Positions 23,009 to 35,030 of a stretch of 64,000 nucleotides of DNA are shown in pieces. Position 1 is the stretch's first letter; the number at the start of each line of letters is the position of its first letter. Origin of the DNA: Gigaspora margarita (lineage: Eukaryota; Glomeromycota; Glomeromycetes; Diversisporales; Gigasporaceae); NCBI GenBank assembly GCA_009809945.1, contig WTPW01000022.1, positions 252,165 through 316,164 on the forward strand. Reading direction: 5' to 3'. The notes below the pieces were generated by a model. That model saw only the letters and a list, made by a program, of their open reading frames with translations, had not been told where the DNA came from and did no database searches. The position numbers were made by a program, and so were the translations under genes.

Positions 23009-23813
23009 CAGTGGCCTACCATAATATTGAGGACACTTTTTAAAAATTTATATAGAGCTAAATTTATAAGATATTAAGCTGAAAATAAAAATATAAATTT
23101 ATTAAATCTGTATCTTTTAAATAAAAAAAAAATCAAAAAATTCTATGCAATACTTTTTAAAATAATTAAAATTATTTGATTTTGTACAATGTTACACGAG
23201 CACAAAAACTATAATGTCAAAAAATAATTAAAATAATATGTATATAGTAAAAGTAAATTTTTTATTAAGTTAACTAAATTTCAAAATTAAGTAAAAATTA
23301 TTCAGCATAACAAATTATATATAACTACAAATTTTTATAAAATTTTAAAAAATATTAAGCTAGTTATACTTTTAAATATTAGAATTAAATTACTAAATTA
23401 AAATTAACAAATTACTAAATCTAGTAATTTTATTACTATATATAGTAATTTAGTAAATAAATTTTTAAAAATTATAAAACTTTCAGAATATATACAATTT
23501 GTTATGCTAAATAATTTTATTTAAAAAAAATTGCTAGTTTATTAATAAAAAATTAATTTTATGTATTACTATATTTAGTAATTCTAGTTACTATATAAAT
23601 ATATTAAAAATTAGCAAATCACATTGATAAAAAAATCTAAATTTTACTAAAATTTGATTATTTTAAAAAGTATTGCATAGAATTTTATAAACTTTTTTTT
23701 ATTAAAAGATATAGATTTAATAAATTTAAAATTTTATTTTTAGCTTAATATCTTATAAATTTAGCTCTATATAAATTTTTTAAAAGTGTTATCAATATTA
23801 TGGTAGGACACTG
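23009..23813. mobile_element. GGCCTACC mariner-type MITE, copy 1, 805 bp
   Basis: Ends CAGTGGCCTACCATAATATT and (reversed) CAGTGTCCTACCATAATATT are inverted, flanked by TA (23007-23008, 23814-23815). The CAGTG start and TA duplication are typical of Tc1/mariner. The inverted similarity extends over most of the element. Copy 2 lies at 56896-57815. Confidence 0.9.
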
Positions 23814-24704
23814 TATTCGCTCATATTTGCTTCTATTCACTTATATTCGCTTATTTTTGCTACTTTCTAAAAAATAGTAAGTAAAAAAAATACAAAAACT
23901 ATTTCTCAGAAGTGTTAGTGTTATACTATCCATACAAACGCAAGAGAAACAAGAAAAATTATCCTATATAACCCCATACGAATGCAAGAGAATGAGCAAG
24001 ACCACCCTATATGAATACAAGAGAAATGAGCAAGACTACCCCGTATAAACACAAGAGAAGAAAAACAAATAGACCACCTACAAGAACACTAAAAATCTAC
24101 GCAATACCATTTACAAGAATACCAAGAGGCATGTAAAGCCATTCCACAAGAACACCAATGACACTAGCTAGCGACAATTCCAATAACGATACCAACAACG
24201 ATATCAACTACAATACCAGCGATGACACCAACTAGGACAACACCAATGCATTGCCTTGTACAAGGTGTCAGAAAGTCACTATATTTTATGCCAAAAAGTG
24301 TTTTTTTGTAGAAATAAAATAAAAAAAATTAAAAAATAATAAATAAAAGAAAAAAATAAAAAAACAAATAAAAAAAATGATACTAAACGAAATGAAACAT
24401 AACAAAAAAAAACAAACCGAAAACGAAAAAACAATATAAAAGTGATAGAAGATCTAAATTATAAACAAAAAAAATAAACAAAGAACTAATCTGATCTTGT
24501 ACTATGATCATCGAAACATTTCAAAATATTTCAAAAATATTAATCAAATGCGTCCTTGGTATGATCCAGAATACAGATCTACGAATTCAGCCCAGTTTTA
24601 AAATATATCTTTTCGCTATATATCGGAAAAGACTAAATATCGTTAAAGAGCAAACATATTGATATATACTAGTAAATGATAAATATCATTAAATAACTAA
24701 TTAT

Positions 24705-25522
24705 NNNNNNNNNNNNNNNNNNNNNNNNNNNNNNNNNNNNNNNNNNNNNNNNNNNNNNNNNNNNNNNNNNNNNNNNNNNNNNNNNNNNNNNNNNNNNNNN
24801 NNNNNNNNNNNNNNNNNNNNNNNNNNNNNNNNNNNNNNNNNNNNNNNNNNNNNNNNNNNNNNNNNNNNNNNNNNNNNNNNNNNNNNNNNNNNNNNNNNNN
24901 NNNNNNNNNNNNNNNNNNNNNNNNNNNNNNNNNNNNNNNNNNNNNNNNNNNNNNNNNNNNNNNNNNNNNNNNNNNNNNNNNNNNNNNNNNNNNNNNNNNN
25001 NNNNNNNNNNNNNNNNNNNNNNNNNNNNNNNNNNNNNNNNNNNNNNNNNNNNNNNNNNNNNNNNNNNNNNNNNNNNNNNNNNNNNNNNNNNNNNNNNNNN
25101 NNNNNNNNNNNNNNNNNNNNNNNNNNNNNNNNNNNNNNNNNNNNNNNNNNNNNNNNNNNNNNNNNNNNNNNNNNNNNNNNNNNNNNNNNNNNNNNNNNNN
25201 NNNNNNNNNNNNNNNNNNNNNNNNNNNNNNNNNNNNNNNNNNNNNNNNNNNNNNNNNNNNNNNNNNNNNNNNNNNNNNNNNNNNNNNNNNNNNNNNNNNN
25301 NNNNNNNNNNNNNNNNNNNNNNNNNNNNNNNNNNNNNNNNNNNNNNNNNNNNNNNNNNNNNNNNNNNNNNNNNNNNNNNNNNNNNNNNNNNNNNNNNNNN
25401 NNNNNNNNNNNNNNNNNNNNNNNNNNNNNNNNNNNNNNNNNNNNNNNNNNNNNNNNNNNNNNNNNNNNNNNNNNNNNNNNNNNNNNNNNNNNNNNNNNNN
25501 NNNNNNNNNNNNNNNNNNNNNN
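24705..25522. other. Assembly gap (Ns)
   Basis: 818 undetermined bases inside the poly-A centre of a CATCAG element. Confidence 1.
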
Positions 25523-26167
25523 AAAAAAAAATTGAAAAAAAAACAAAACAAAACTAAAAAAAAAAACAAAACGAAACCAAAAAAAAACAAAAAGAAAACA
25601 AAAAAACAATATAAAATTAATAGAAGATCTAAATTATAAACAAAAAAAAACAAAGATCTAATCTGAACTTGTACTATAATCATTGAAACATTCAACCCAT
25701 TTTGAAAATATTAGTCAAACGTGCTCTTGTTATGATCTAGGGTGAGATCTACTAATCCAGCTTGGTTTCCTATTTCTAAAATATTTCAAAAGTATTTGAA
25801 ATATTAGTCTAAAATATTTTGAAATATATTTTACTTATCTTGTAGTACACAAAATATTTTGCACATATAAATTTTCTGATAGATCATAATATATAAAGTT
25901 AAATAGTATTCACAAAAAATGCCTAGACTATGCTATCATTAAAGATCTGTTAATCATTATATATCAATCCAAATAATTACAATTATAATTGATTTATAGA
26001 TAATAATAGTTTATATAAAAAATGATATATATCAATTTTTAATTAGTTAATTGATATAAATCACTATTTTTTAATCGATATAAAATGATTAACTGTTATA
26101 TATCAATCAATATCTGTTTAAAAAATTTTCTAATGATATCTTAAAGATTCAAAAAATGTTTATTTAT

Positions 26168-26395
26168 ATTTGCATAGTGCTTATATTATATTTGCCCAGT
26201 GTTTCTATATATGTTCATCTAGTGCTTTTATACATGTTTGCCTAGTGCTTTCGTACACAATTGCCCAGTACTTCTATACATGTTTACCCAGTACTTCTAT
26301 ACAAGTTCATCTAGTACTTCTATTATATGTTTACCTGATGCTTTCAGAATATATTTATATAGTACTTCTATTAAATGTTCAACCAGCACTTTAGC
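26168..26395 (+). repeat. Minisatellite, unit about 29 bp, roughly eight copies
   Basis: Diverged copies of 'catgtttgcctagtgctttt' plus 'atacat' (for example at 26235, 26275, 26305). Two overlapping frames are open through it because of the repeat; they are not genes. Confidence 0.8.
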
Positions 26396-27300
26396 AAAAC
26401 CTAAAGAAGTTAGTAAACAAAACAATAACAAAAAAAAAATGAAACAAGAACAAAAAACTTAATTTTTCCTACTCAAAATGTCACAAACATGTTTTCTAGT
26501 TCTAATTTATACTCTGTGAAGCCTTAAACCCTTTAAAAAAAAAACTGAAATTAGTAACAAAATTAAAAGACAAAAAAAAGTAAAATATAAGAAAAAATTT
26601 AATATCTTAACAGAAATACTGTACATATACATGCATAGTGTTAATTCATGTCTAGCAAAACCAAAAACTCCAAAAAAGAAGTTAGTAACAAAACTAACAT
26701 GAAAAAATGAAAAATAGAAAAACAGAGAAAAAAATCTTATCTGAAACACTATATGCATGATTACTTGGTTCTAATTCATATTTGGCAAAGCTTAAAAACA
26801 AAAGAAAAAACTAAAATTAATAATAAAGCTAAAAAGACAGAAAAAAGAAAAACAAAGAAAAAAATTTATATCTTACTTTACATTCAAAACCTTCAAAAAA
26901 GGAACTCAATATAAGAAAACCAACATCTTTCAAGAAAAAAACTGATGCTTTCTACAAAAGAAAACTAACATGCTTCAAAAAAGTAACACAAAATTAGTAA
27001 CCAGACAAACAAGAAAAAAAAACAAAGAAAAAAATTAATACCTTATCTGAAAAACTGCATATACATTTGCCTAGTGCTAAGCAATATCTGGCAAAGCCTA
27101 AAAAGAAAAAAAAGATTAGTAAAACAAGACAACTCTAAAACAAATTAACTAAAAGCAAAAAAAAAGTAAATAATATACCAAAAGCTATTTAAAATTCACT
27201 AGTGTTAATTTATCCAAAAAAGAATAGAATTAGTGACAAGAAAAAAAAAATAATATGAATAAAAAGAAAAAAAATCATATCTTACAAATCTAAAAAAAAA
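26396..27300. repeat. Degenerate array of about 120-240-bp A-rich units
   Basis: 'ggcaaagcctaaaaa', 'gttagtaacaaaact' and 'cttatctgaaa' recur in the same order (26400, 26520-26700, 26780-26880, 27080-27120). Strongly diverged tandem copies; no gene. Confidence 0.6.
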
Positions 27301-27358
27301 ACCAAAAATAAATAAAAAAAAACTGAGATCTAGATCTATCTAGATCAGATTAGATTAA

Positions 27359-27707
27359 GGGTAGGGTGAATATCGATCATTTTTACTAGTGATCATGTTA
27401 CTAATTTTTTTACAATAATATTCAATTGAAATCAGGTGATGATCATATGATATTTATATTGTGTAACCTAGACAAATTTCGTTCAACCTAGGAAGAATTA
27501 ATGGTATATGCAAGTATGTTTTTTTAAATAATACAGGGGTTCAAATTATTATAATTAGAATTAGAGGGTCTAATATATCTACTCAAAACTTTTATGAAAA
27601 TTGATTATATTTTTAAAAACTTTTATATGTAACATGTATTCGATTTTTGTGTAATATTTTTTTGGTTGATCTACTTATATAAGAAATGATCTACATTTAC
27701 CCTACCC
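27359..27707. mobile_element. MITE of 349 bp flanked by TTAA
   Basis: Ends GGGTAGGGTGAATATCGATC and (reversed) GGGTAGGGTAAATGTAGATC are inverted; TTAA flanks both sides (27355-27358, 27708-27711). The TTAA duplication suggests piggyBac-type mobilisation; if the terminal A belongs to the element, a TA duplication (mariner type) is equally possible. Non-coding. Confidence 0.8.
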
Positions 27708-27993
27708 TTAAGAAAATTAACTCTAATCCAGCTTACCCTATTTATATGATCATCAATCTTTAATGTAATTTGCTGATCATATAAGGATCACATAGTAATG
27801 GGTTGCTAATATCTTTTTGCTTTATAAATATATATATTTAATTTTTAAATATTATATATTTGTGGGCCGAGCTGGGCCTAATAATAAAATTTTATTTACA
27901 TGGGCCAGTTCAGGCTAGCAAAAATTTTTTAAAGTTAAATACAGGCCAGGCTAGGCCACAAAAATAGGTAATTTGCAGGCCTCTAGTTTAGAA

Positions 27994-29317
27994 TAATAAA
28001 ACTAAAGATGCATATTAATTAAAAAATCTTCTAACTAATTTATCACAAAGCAAGCCAAAATATTTTTAAATTTTTTTTTTTTTTTGAATTCAAAAAATTA
28101 AAAAATTAATTTTTGGTTAAATTAGAATTTGAATTATTAGCTTACATATAAATTAACAGAGTTGATATAAACTATTTTTATATTTTTAAGTAGATTTGAA
28201 CATAGTACAAATTAGAGTTGGGCAATGAAACCCTTTTTGCCAAATTTGAATATTTCAGGTTTTCGATTATATTTTAATTATTTCTAGCTTTAGCTATTTA
28301 TATATTACAAAAAATATATATACAAGAAACTAGATCTTATAATAATGTAATATAAAATAGAATTTCTATATTAAAATTAATATATTTGAGTAACTTTAAG
28401 AGAAAAAACTGCAATTTATATTCTTATATATTGATAAGCTTTTGCTTTACAAACTAATAAAAAATTTGATATTAGTATTATCTGAACTGAATCTTAAAAT
28501 ACAATCTTTGTTTTTTATAAAATATGTAATTTGCTCCAAATAGAAACCTTAATTATATTTATTTATTCTTTTATAAATAGAAAAAAATTGCCAACTATGG
28601 TTATATATTAATTTATATAACTGCATGCAGTTCATGACAAAAGCATTTTGAAAGGCACTATTACATAATTCTGAGTTTGTATAACAAATAAAAAAATAGG
28701 CAGTCATCTAATTTTTCAAAATCAAACTTACAAAAAGTAGTAATTATTAGCCATCTTAAACCAATTATTTTGGTATATATAAATAATTAAATAGTATCAT
28801 ATGCGCCAATTTGCAGATCATCCCAAATTTTTTAACGCACCTAAATTTGACTTATAGGGTGCATCAGTTATTTGACACTGTAATAACCAATTAAATTTTT
28901 GCGATATACAGTATATACATAGTGCGTCAATAATTTGACACACTAATAAACCAATTAAATTTAGTCATAAAATAATATTGCTATGTAGTTATACAAGAAT
29001 TGACTGTACGCTCTTTTATTTACATTACTGTAAATCACTGTATACAAGACCTGAGGTATTTTACTTTTTGCCAATTTTAAATCCTATAATAGATCCAGGT
29101 CTAGTGTACTTCTAGTATACAGCTGAGATTTCTTGTCACTAAGGGGAAAACTTTAAAGAGTATGCACGTCTTGTATTCATAATAGGCAATCCAGATACAC
29201 CAACGTTTAATTAATATAGATCCTATTTATCTCAAGCTCAAATTTTATTTTTATTTCAATAAGTGAGCTAAATTATTTTTTATTTAATTTATTTTTTATT
29301 GTCTCATATATACAATA
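27994..29317. other. A+T-rich interval without a gene
   Basis: No ORF of interest. A tandem duplication of about 62 bp lies at 28860-28962 ('ttatttgacactgtaataac' versus 'taatttgacacactaataaa'). Confidence 0.5.
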
Positions 29318-29966
29318 CTTATACCGTTCATTTGTCATTTTGCCAAAATGGTATTGGAGTTGAAAAGGGCAAATACAAGACATTTTACTTATTATTAAAC
29401 AAATTAGACAAAATGTAATTACTAGTAGAACACATGATGTTGATATTGTTATCGAATGGAATTAGAGTTGAAAAAGATGAACATAAAGAAAGTATTTTAT
29501 TTACCATCAAAAAAATTAGGTAAAATGCAAATACTAGTGGAACACATGTTGTTGGGTATTGTTATCAAATGGAATTGGAATTGAAAATAGTGAGCATAAA
29601 GCATTCCATTTACTATCAAACAAATCAGAAAAACATATCGTTAGTAAAACACATAATATTTGGATTTTGTTATCAAAATAGAATTGGAGTTAAAAATGGT
29701 AAGTAGTATTTTGTGCCTTTTTTGCTTTGATAATAGTAGTTGTTGTTAACAACTAATTGTTGAATGAAATATAAGATTCATAAAGTTATCTTGGAGTCGA
29801 AAAGATCAGACAAAATGTGAACACAGTTGAATATATAATGTTGGATATTGTTATTGAAATGGAATTGGAGTTAAAGAGGGTGAATATAAGGCACTCTATT
29901 TACTATCAGAATGCTAGTAGAACATCTAACCAAAAAATTGGCAGAGATAAAGAATGCTAGTGGAAC
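29318..29966 (+). pseudogene. Sel1-repeat gene remnant
   Basis: At least four diverged 108-bp-type units can be read in shifting frames: 'ggtattggagttgaaaaggg' (29350), 'ggaattagagttgaaaaaga' (29458), 'ggaattggaattgaaaatag' (29572) and 'ggaattggagttaaagaggg' (29861). They translate to NGIGVEKxxxKAFYLL-type segments, the hallmark of the Sel1 units in the genes at 48.2 and 63.4 kb. Frameshifts and stops occur in every unit and no start is left, so this is a dead copy. It would have encoded a scaffold-like helical repeat protein. Confidence 0.75.
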
Positions 29967-31022
29967 ATGCTAGATGTTATTACCGATAGAAGTTTTTTTT
30001 TTATATATATAATTACAGTGTTCATCGTTGGGTTTCAAAACTTTTTAGATCTCCTGTTAAATCCTTAGTGCTTAAAGCTTACAAAAGTATAAATGATGAA
30101 TTAACTTTTGTAAATTTTAGCTTATACTAGTTTTGCATATAATAGTATATACAGTATTTTAATATAATTTGAAATCAACTTTAATTCTGATTCACATAAA
30201 TATCTGGGTTTTTTTTATTTTATGACAAACTTTCGAATTTGGAACTAATATATATATTATAAATGAACATATTAGATATGAATACAGTATCATATAAGGA
30301 CCCCGAGCAATATTTATTGAGGTCATATTTGAAAATAGCTCGATATAAACTAAATATTCGCCTAAATAAATAAATATAAACAAAATGAATCAGTTATACA
30401 ATACAATGATAAAAAAAAAGATTAAATATAAATTTTTACGAATCAAATAGCTTCTTTTATATGCTTCGAATAATGAATTTTAACTTACTATATTTTTTAT
30501 ATACATAATAGTATTTATATATTTCTGTATTTATTAATATGTTTAATTAGATTCTATTGCTTTCTAAAAAAAGAAATGGGTTTTTGGTGGGAGAAATGGG
30601 TTGATATATGTTTTGTTGTTTTTTTCAAGTGGAAAAATACGTTTGACGTAGCTTTTTTTAATTTTTATCCAATTATCATGTGATTATTTGCAGATCAGTA
30701 AGGTCTAATTCTGCAGATTAGCGCATATGTTTAGGTTCATTTTGGTTCTAGAACCTTTAGGTTTATGTTAAGAACCTGGTTAACCAAGTTCTTATTAGGT
30801 TCTAAATAATTCTAATATCTGATTAAAACCTAGGTTCTAACCAATCAAATTCACTTATTTTATTTTATATAATACAAAATTAAAATAATTTTTTTATTAA
30901 TTATTTTAAAATTACAAAACTTAGATTCTAAAATTAGAATCTAGATTTATAAAACCAAATTCTGAAACTAAATATTAGAGCTCTAATTCAAAAACTTACT
31001 ATTTCTAATATATTATATTATA
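29967..31022. other. Interval without a gene; repeat with GGTTCTA motifs at 30735-31019
   Basis: The last 290 bp are rich in 'aggttctaga/aacctaggttcta' motifs and resume after the CATCAG element at 34334-34425, so the two pieces are one older repeat split by that insertion. Similar motifs form the minisatellite at 41205-41434. The minus-strand ORF at 30192-30383 has no supporting features. Confidence 0.5.
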
Positions 31023-31285
31023 TATCAGCAAATTTTATATATAAATATATATCGATTACTAACTGAGTTAGATATATATTAATATCATTACCTCTGTCGA
31101 TTTCTATCGATAGTGATAGTAATCGATATATATCTGATATAGATATTAATCGATATATATCTGATATAATATCAATTTGTAATATTATATTCACATAATC
31201 ATGCTTTTTGCTAATTTTTTAAATATTTTACAGGTTTTCGCAAGGTTTGCAATTTATTATAAAATTTTTTTTTTATTTTTTATTA

Positions 31286-32228
31286 TTTTTTTTTTGTGTC
31301 AAAGTTTTCACTTTGGGGGAAGGTTTTTATTCAAGCAAATGAATCAAAAGCACCTCTTTGGGCATCTGATATTTGTTACATTAATGAGGATACAACTAGC
31401 CACATGTACAACTTTTGGTTAATTTAAGTAGTCCACCTGAAGGTTCTACACTAGTTGCCATACCTGCAACCCAACTAGGAGGTTATCTATTTAAACCCTC
31501 TGGTCCTTGCTTCACCTGTCAATTCTACTTGTATCACTAGTACAATTCTCTATTATATTAGTCAAGGTTAGTTCTGGATGCTTACAGAATCCTCTTAGAA
31601 CTAGTTTATTCTCACAGAACACTTGGTATTGCAGTTTCTGTTCCACACAGGTATTATATACATTTCAGTAACTTATGTATCTACTGAGGTGGACCACTTG
31701 TAGTTTAGGAATTAGTCTAAACCGCTACTATTACCTACTTCTTGCTCTTGCAAAGTTCACTCTGATCCCAGTACCTATCTCACCATCCTACTAGTTCTTA
31801 CACCAGATCCACAAACTTCCAAACTAGTTAGCTCAGAAGGGTCGATATGGCTTTTTTCTCTTGGTACCTACTGCTGGAACATAGGTCCTTTTCCTTCAGT
31901 GTGACTCTGGTGGCCAGGTTGGTGAACCCTCTCCTCAAGAGTCTTGCTATTTGATTCTCCAGCTTCAATTTCTGATATTCCAGCTTTGGTAGCACTATTG
32001 AAGATCTTTGCTATCTTCTTACTTGGAACTTGCCAAATAGGTTTCTATTTCTTCAGTTCCTTGGATTTTTGTGTGCTCAAAAAGGGCTACAGGTAGTGTA
32101 CTCAACCAATCGATGAAAAACAGTTACTGGAACACAGGTTTATTTTTCAAAGCGTTGCTAATAGAATTTGAACCCTAGATCTGCCACTTGAGGGTGACAA
32201 CGTACCAACTTCCCTAAGTTGCTACACT
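31286..32228 (-). mobile_element. tRNA-headed long SINE-like retroposon A, copy 1
   Basis: On the minus strand the element starts at about 32228 with AGTGTAGCAACTTAGGGAAG (box A region) and GATCTAGGGTTCAAATTC (box B region), passes through the shared body, and ends with 'actttgacac' followed by an A tail (T run at 31286-31295). Length is about 940 bp. A first-person-scale match exists with the copies at 38272, 41631 and 54911. Non-coding; it would depend on a LINE for movement. Confidence 0.8.
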
Positions 32229-32856
32229 TTTTTTTTATTTATTATTATTATACAATATTTTTAAATTAAATATATATTTTTAATCAATATTATATATTTT
32301 ATTATAAAAAAACAACAAAAAAATAAAACCAAAAAAACAAAACAAAACCAAAAACATAATGAAAAAATGAAAGCAAAAAAATAGTAATATTTTAAACTTC
32401 TTTCGCTCTTCGTTGCATCTAATTCTATAAAAAACTAGCCCAAAACACTTATTTTCCTTATCCCGCAATTAGCAATTATTTTTTTTTTGTTATTTGCTTA
32501 TATTCGCTATTATTTGCTTATATTTGCTACTTTTTGCAAAGTGCTGAAGAAGTTAGAGTTGGTGTTCTTGTGAAGTGCCAGAAAAGTTAGGTCGTTTTCT
32601 TGCAAAGTTTTGAAGAAAGTCATAAATAAATAAAATAAAATTAAAAAAATAAGTAAAAAAAGAAAAAAACAAAAACCAAAAATGTAATCAAACTAAATAA
32701 AAAAAATAAATAAAGCCCCAAATCTCTATTTCCCTGAAGTAAGAGTTCATTTCTTGCAATTCAGAAATCATTGAAGATTTCGCAATATGCTGGAATTAAT
32801 AAAAAAATAAAAATTAAAAAAATAAATAAAAAAAAATAAACAAAAAAACAGAATAA

Positions 32857-33007
32857 AAAAAGTAACAAATATTAGGTAATTTTTTAAAGGGGGAGGGGGG
32901 TAAAAAATATTAAAATTATATATAGGAACCTGATCAAATCTATATTTAAGAGGGGAAGGGGGTAGGCCTCTAATAAAAAAATAATCAGATAATTAATGAC
33001 ATGGCCC
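32857..33007 (+). mobile_element. Harbinger-like MITE, copy 2
   Basis: The right end (reversed) GGGCCATGTCATTAATTATC, followed by TAA, and the internal 'ggaacctgatcaaatctata' match copy 1; the left end is eroded. Non-coding. Confidence 0.65.
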
Positions 33008-34734
33008 TAAGCAAACTGAATAAAAAAAATAAAACCCAAATCTCCATTTCTCTAAAGTAGAGTTCTTGATAGAAATTGCTGAAATCAAGTTGTATATATT
33101 ATTGCAAAGTGCTAAAAAAGTCTGGGTTTGCTTGTAAAGTATCAATAATAACTAGATTTTTTTTCTCACAAAGTGCAAAAATAAAAAAAAACAAAAACAA
33201 AAACAAAAAGAACAAAAACGTCAAACAAAAAAAATAAAGCACCAACTAAATCTTTATTTCTCTAAAATAGCATTTTTCAAAATTTAAAATTGTTGGTGAA
33301 ATCAGTTGTGTGTTCTTGAAAGTATCAGAAGGCTGAGTTGGCTTGTGCTAAGTTTCAAAAAGTCGTTAGATTTCTTGCAAAGTGCCAAAGTTAGAGTTGG
33401 TATTTTTTGTAGAAATAAAATAAAAAAAATTAAAAAATAATAAATAAAAGAAAAAAAATGAAAAAACAAAACAAAGTTAAATGAAACTAAACAAAATGAA
33501 ATAGTCCCAAAAAAACAAAACAAAAATGAAAAAACAATAGAAGATCTAAATTATAAACCAAAAAAAATAAACAAAGATATAATCTAATCTTGTACTATGA
33601 TAATTGAAACATTTTGAAATATTTCAAAAATATTAGTCAAATACGCCCTTGGTATGATCCAAACTACAGATATACATAGTGATGAAATTATTTTGGGTTT
33701 CAGAATCTGAAATTAAAAAATTTTCCTGAAATTGTTTTTGGTCTATTTTACTTAAAACCAAAAATTTTTTGATTCTTTTTTTGAATAGATAAAATTATAA
33801 GAAACATAAATATATAAATTTTATTTGCTCTTCTTATAAAAACTTTTAATTTATTTACAAAACCTGAAATAGGCATTTTTCAAAAATTAATTTCGGTGCC
33901 ATCTCTGCTACAGATCTACTGATCCAACTTGGTTTTCTAGTTCTGAAATATTTCAAAAGTATTCAAAATATTTCAAAAATATTAGCCTAAAATATTTTGA
34001 ATATATTTTACTTATCTTGCAGTGCACAAAATATTTTGCACATATAAATTTTCTGATAGGATTATAATACATAAAGTTAAATAGTAGTCACAAAAAATGC
34101 CTAGACTATGCTATCGTTAAAGATCTGTTAATCATTATATATCAATTCAAATAATTATGATTATAATCGATTGATAGATAATAACGATTTATATCAAAAA
34201 TGATATATATTAATTATAGATATATATCAATTTTTTAATCTGTTAATTGATATATATTACTATTTTTTAATTGATATAAAATGATTAACTATTATATATC
34301 AATCAATACCTGTTTAAAAAATTTCCTGATGTAAATAGAATTTAATCTAGATTCTAAAATCAAAATTTGGGTTTTATAAAACCAGGTTCCAAACTAGGTT
34401 TCAAGTTTTCAAATCTAAGACTTTACCAATCCTAATATAAGCATTACCTGAACATAGTTTTTGTTAGTTCATAAATATAAATTGTTTATATTCATTAATA
34501 ATATTATGAGTACAACTAAATTTTGATATTTTATTAATTTTTTGTATTTTAATTAGTTAAAAAATTTTTCTATTAGTTAAAATTTTATTATTTAACAAAT
34601 TTTTTAAAAATTGGCCAATAACCAAAGGCTAAAACAGTGACTTGTTCCATTTTTGTCAACTTTTTAATTGATGATCTGCTAGTTATCTGGTGCAAGATTA
34701 TAGTGTAGCGTAATGCAGATCACTATGTAAATTA

Positions 34735-35030
34735 AGGACCCAGATATCTCTTATATAGTTCATAACTGGATTTTTGCCAATTTTGACCTAATTTACTAAA
34801 AATAACAAAATATAATTACTTTAATAACTTCTAATCTAGTGATCAGAATTGAATAAACTTTTTTTTGTTAGATGCGCCTCACTAAGAGCTTCATTTAAAA
34901 AAAAGTTCATTCAAATCAGACTACTTGATGCCAAGATAATTGCCAAAAACTGTATTTTGCTTCTCAAATTTTAGGTGTTTTTGCTAAAAAAATTTCAAGT
35001 ATGACCTCTATACTAGATGTCTGGGGTCCT
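34735..35030. mobile_element. AGGACCC MITE, member a, 296 bp, perfect 8-bp duplication
   Basis: GTAAATTA is duplicated exactly at 34727-34734 and 35031-35038. Ends AGGACCCAGATATCTC and (reversed) AGGACCCCAGACATCT are inverted. The 8-bp duplication suggests hAT-type mobilisation, although the AGG start is not the usual YARNG. Related members are at 51041-51208 and 55800-55980. Non-coding. Confidence 0.85.

Larger units (their letters stand above)
22269..26136. mobile_element. CATCAG-family element, long copy v, with gap and nested MITE
   Basis: The left end CATCAGCAAATTTTATATAT follows TA. The right end (reversed) TCATTAGAAAATTTTTTAAA is close to the right end of the copy at 31023-34331. The interior contains reversed versions of the T-rich repeat of 1-1668, a mariner MITE (23009-23813) and an assembly gap (24705-25522). 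The repeated 'gcaaagtgctggagaagtta' motif occurs at 22816 and elsewhere. No ORF. Confidence 0.6.
16581..27985. mobile_element. hAT-like element expanded to 11.4 kb by nested insertions
   Basis: The left end TAGAGGCCTGCCTGTATTGG and the right end (reversed TAGAGGCCTGCAAATTACCT) share TAGAGGCCTGC. GTTTAGAG (16573-16580) and GTTTAGAA (27986-27993) flank them as an 8-bp target duplication with one mismatch. The TAGNG start and 8-bp duplication fit hAT transposons. Both subterminal regions (16590-16665 and 27862-27980) are rich in GGCC/GGCCTAGCC motifs, unusual against the A+T background. No transposase is visible; nearly all of the interior is other elements. The alternative is two unrelated ends of the same family, but the shared duplication argues for one element. 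Confidence 0.7.
31023..34331. mobile_element. CATCAG-family element, long copy vi, with SINE and MITE inside
   Basis: The left end TATCAGCAAATTTTATATAT and the right end (reversed CATCAGGAAATTTTTTAAAC) are inverted repeats next to TA. It splits an older repeat (30735-31019 and 34334-34425). It contains a minus-strand SINE-A (about 31286-32228) and a Harbinger-like MITE (about 32857-33007). The T-rich interior is the reverse complement of the 1-1668 text. No coding region. Confidence 0.7.

Noticed and set aside
26170-26462. Two overlapping 74-residue ORFs
   Set aside because: They are open only because the 29-bp minisatellite lacks stops in two frames.
16581-27985. Transposase gene for the hAT-like elements
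   Set aside because: No frame on either strand in this region, or in 17618-19078 and 35473-40978, shows BED finger or hAT catalytic/dimerisation motifs.
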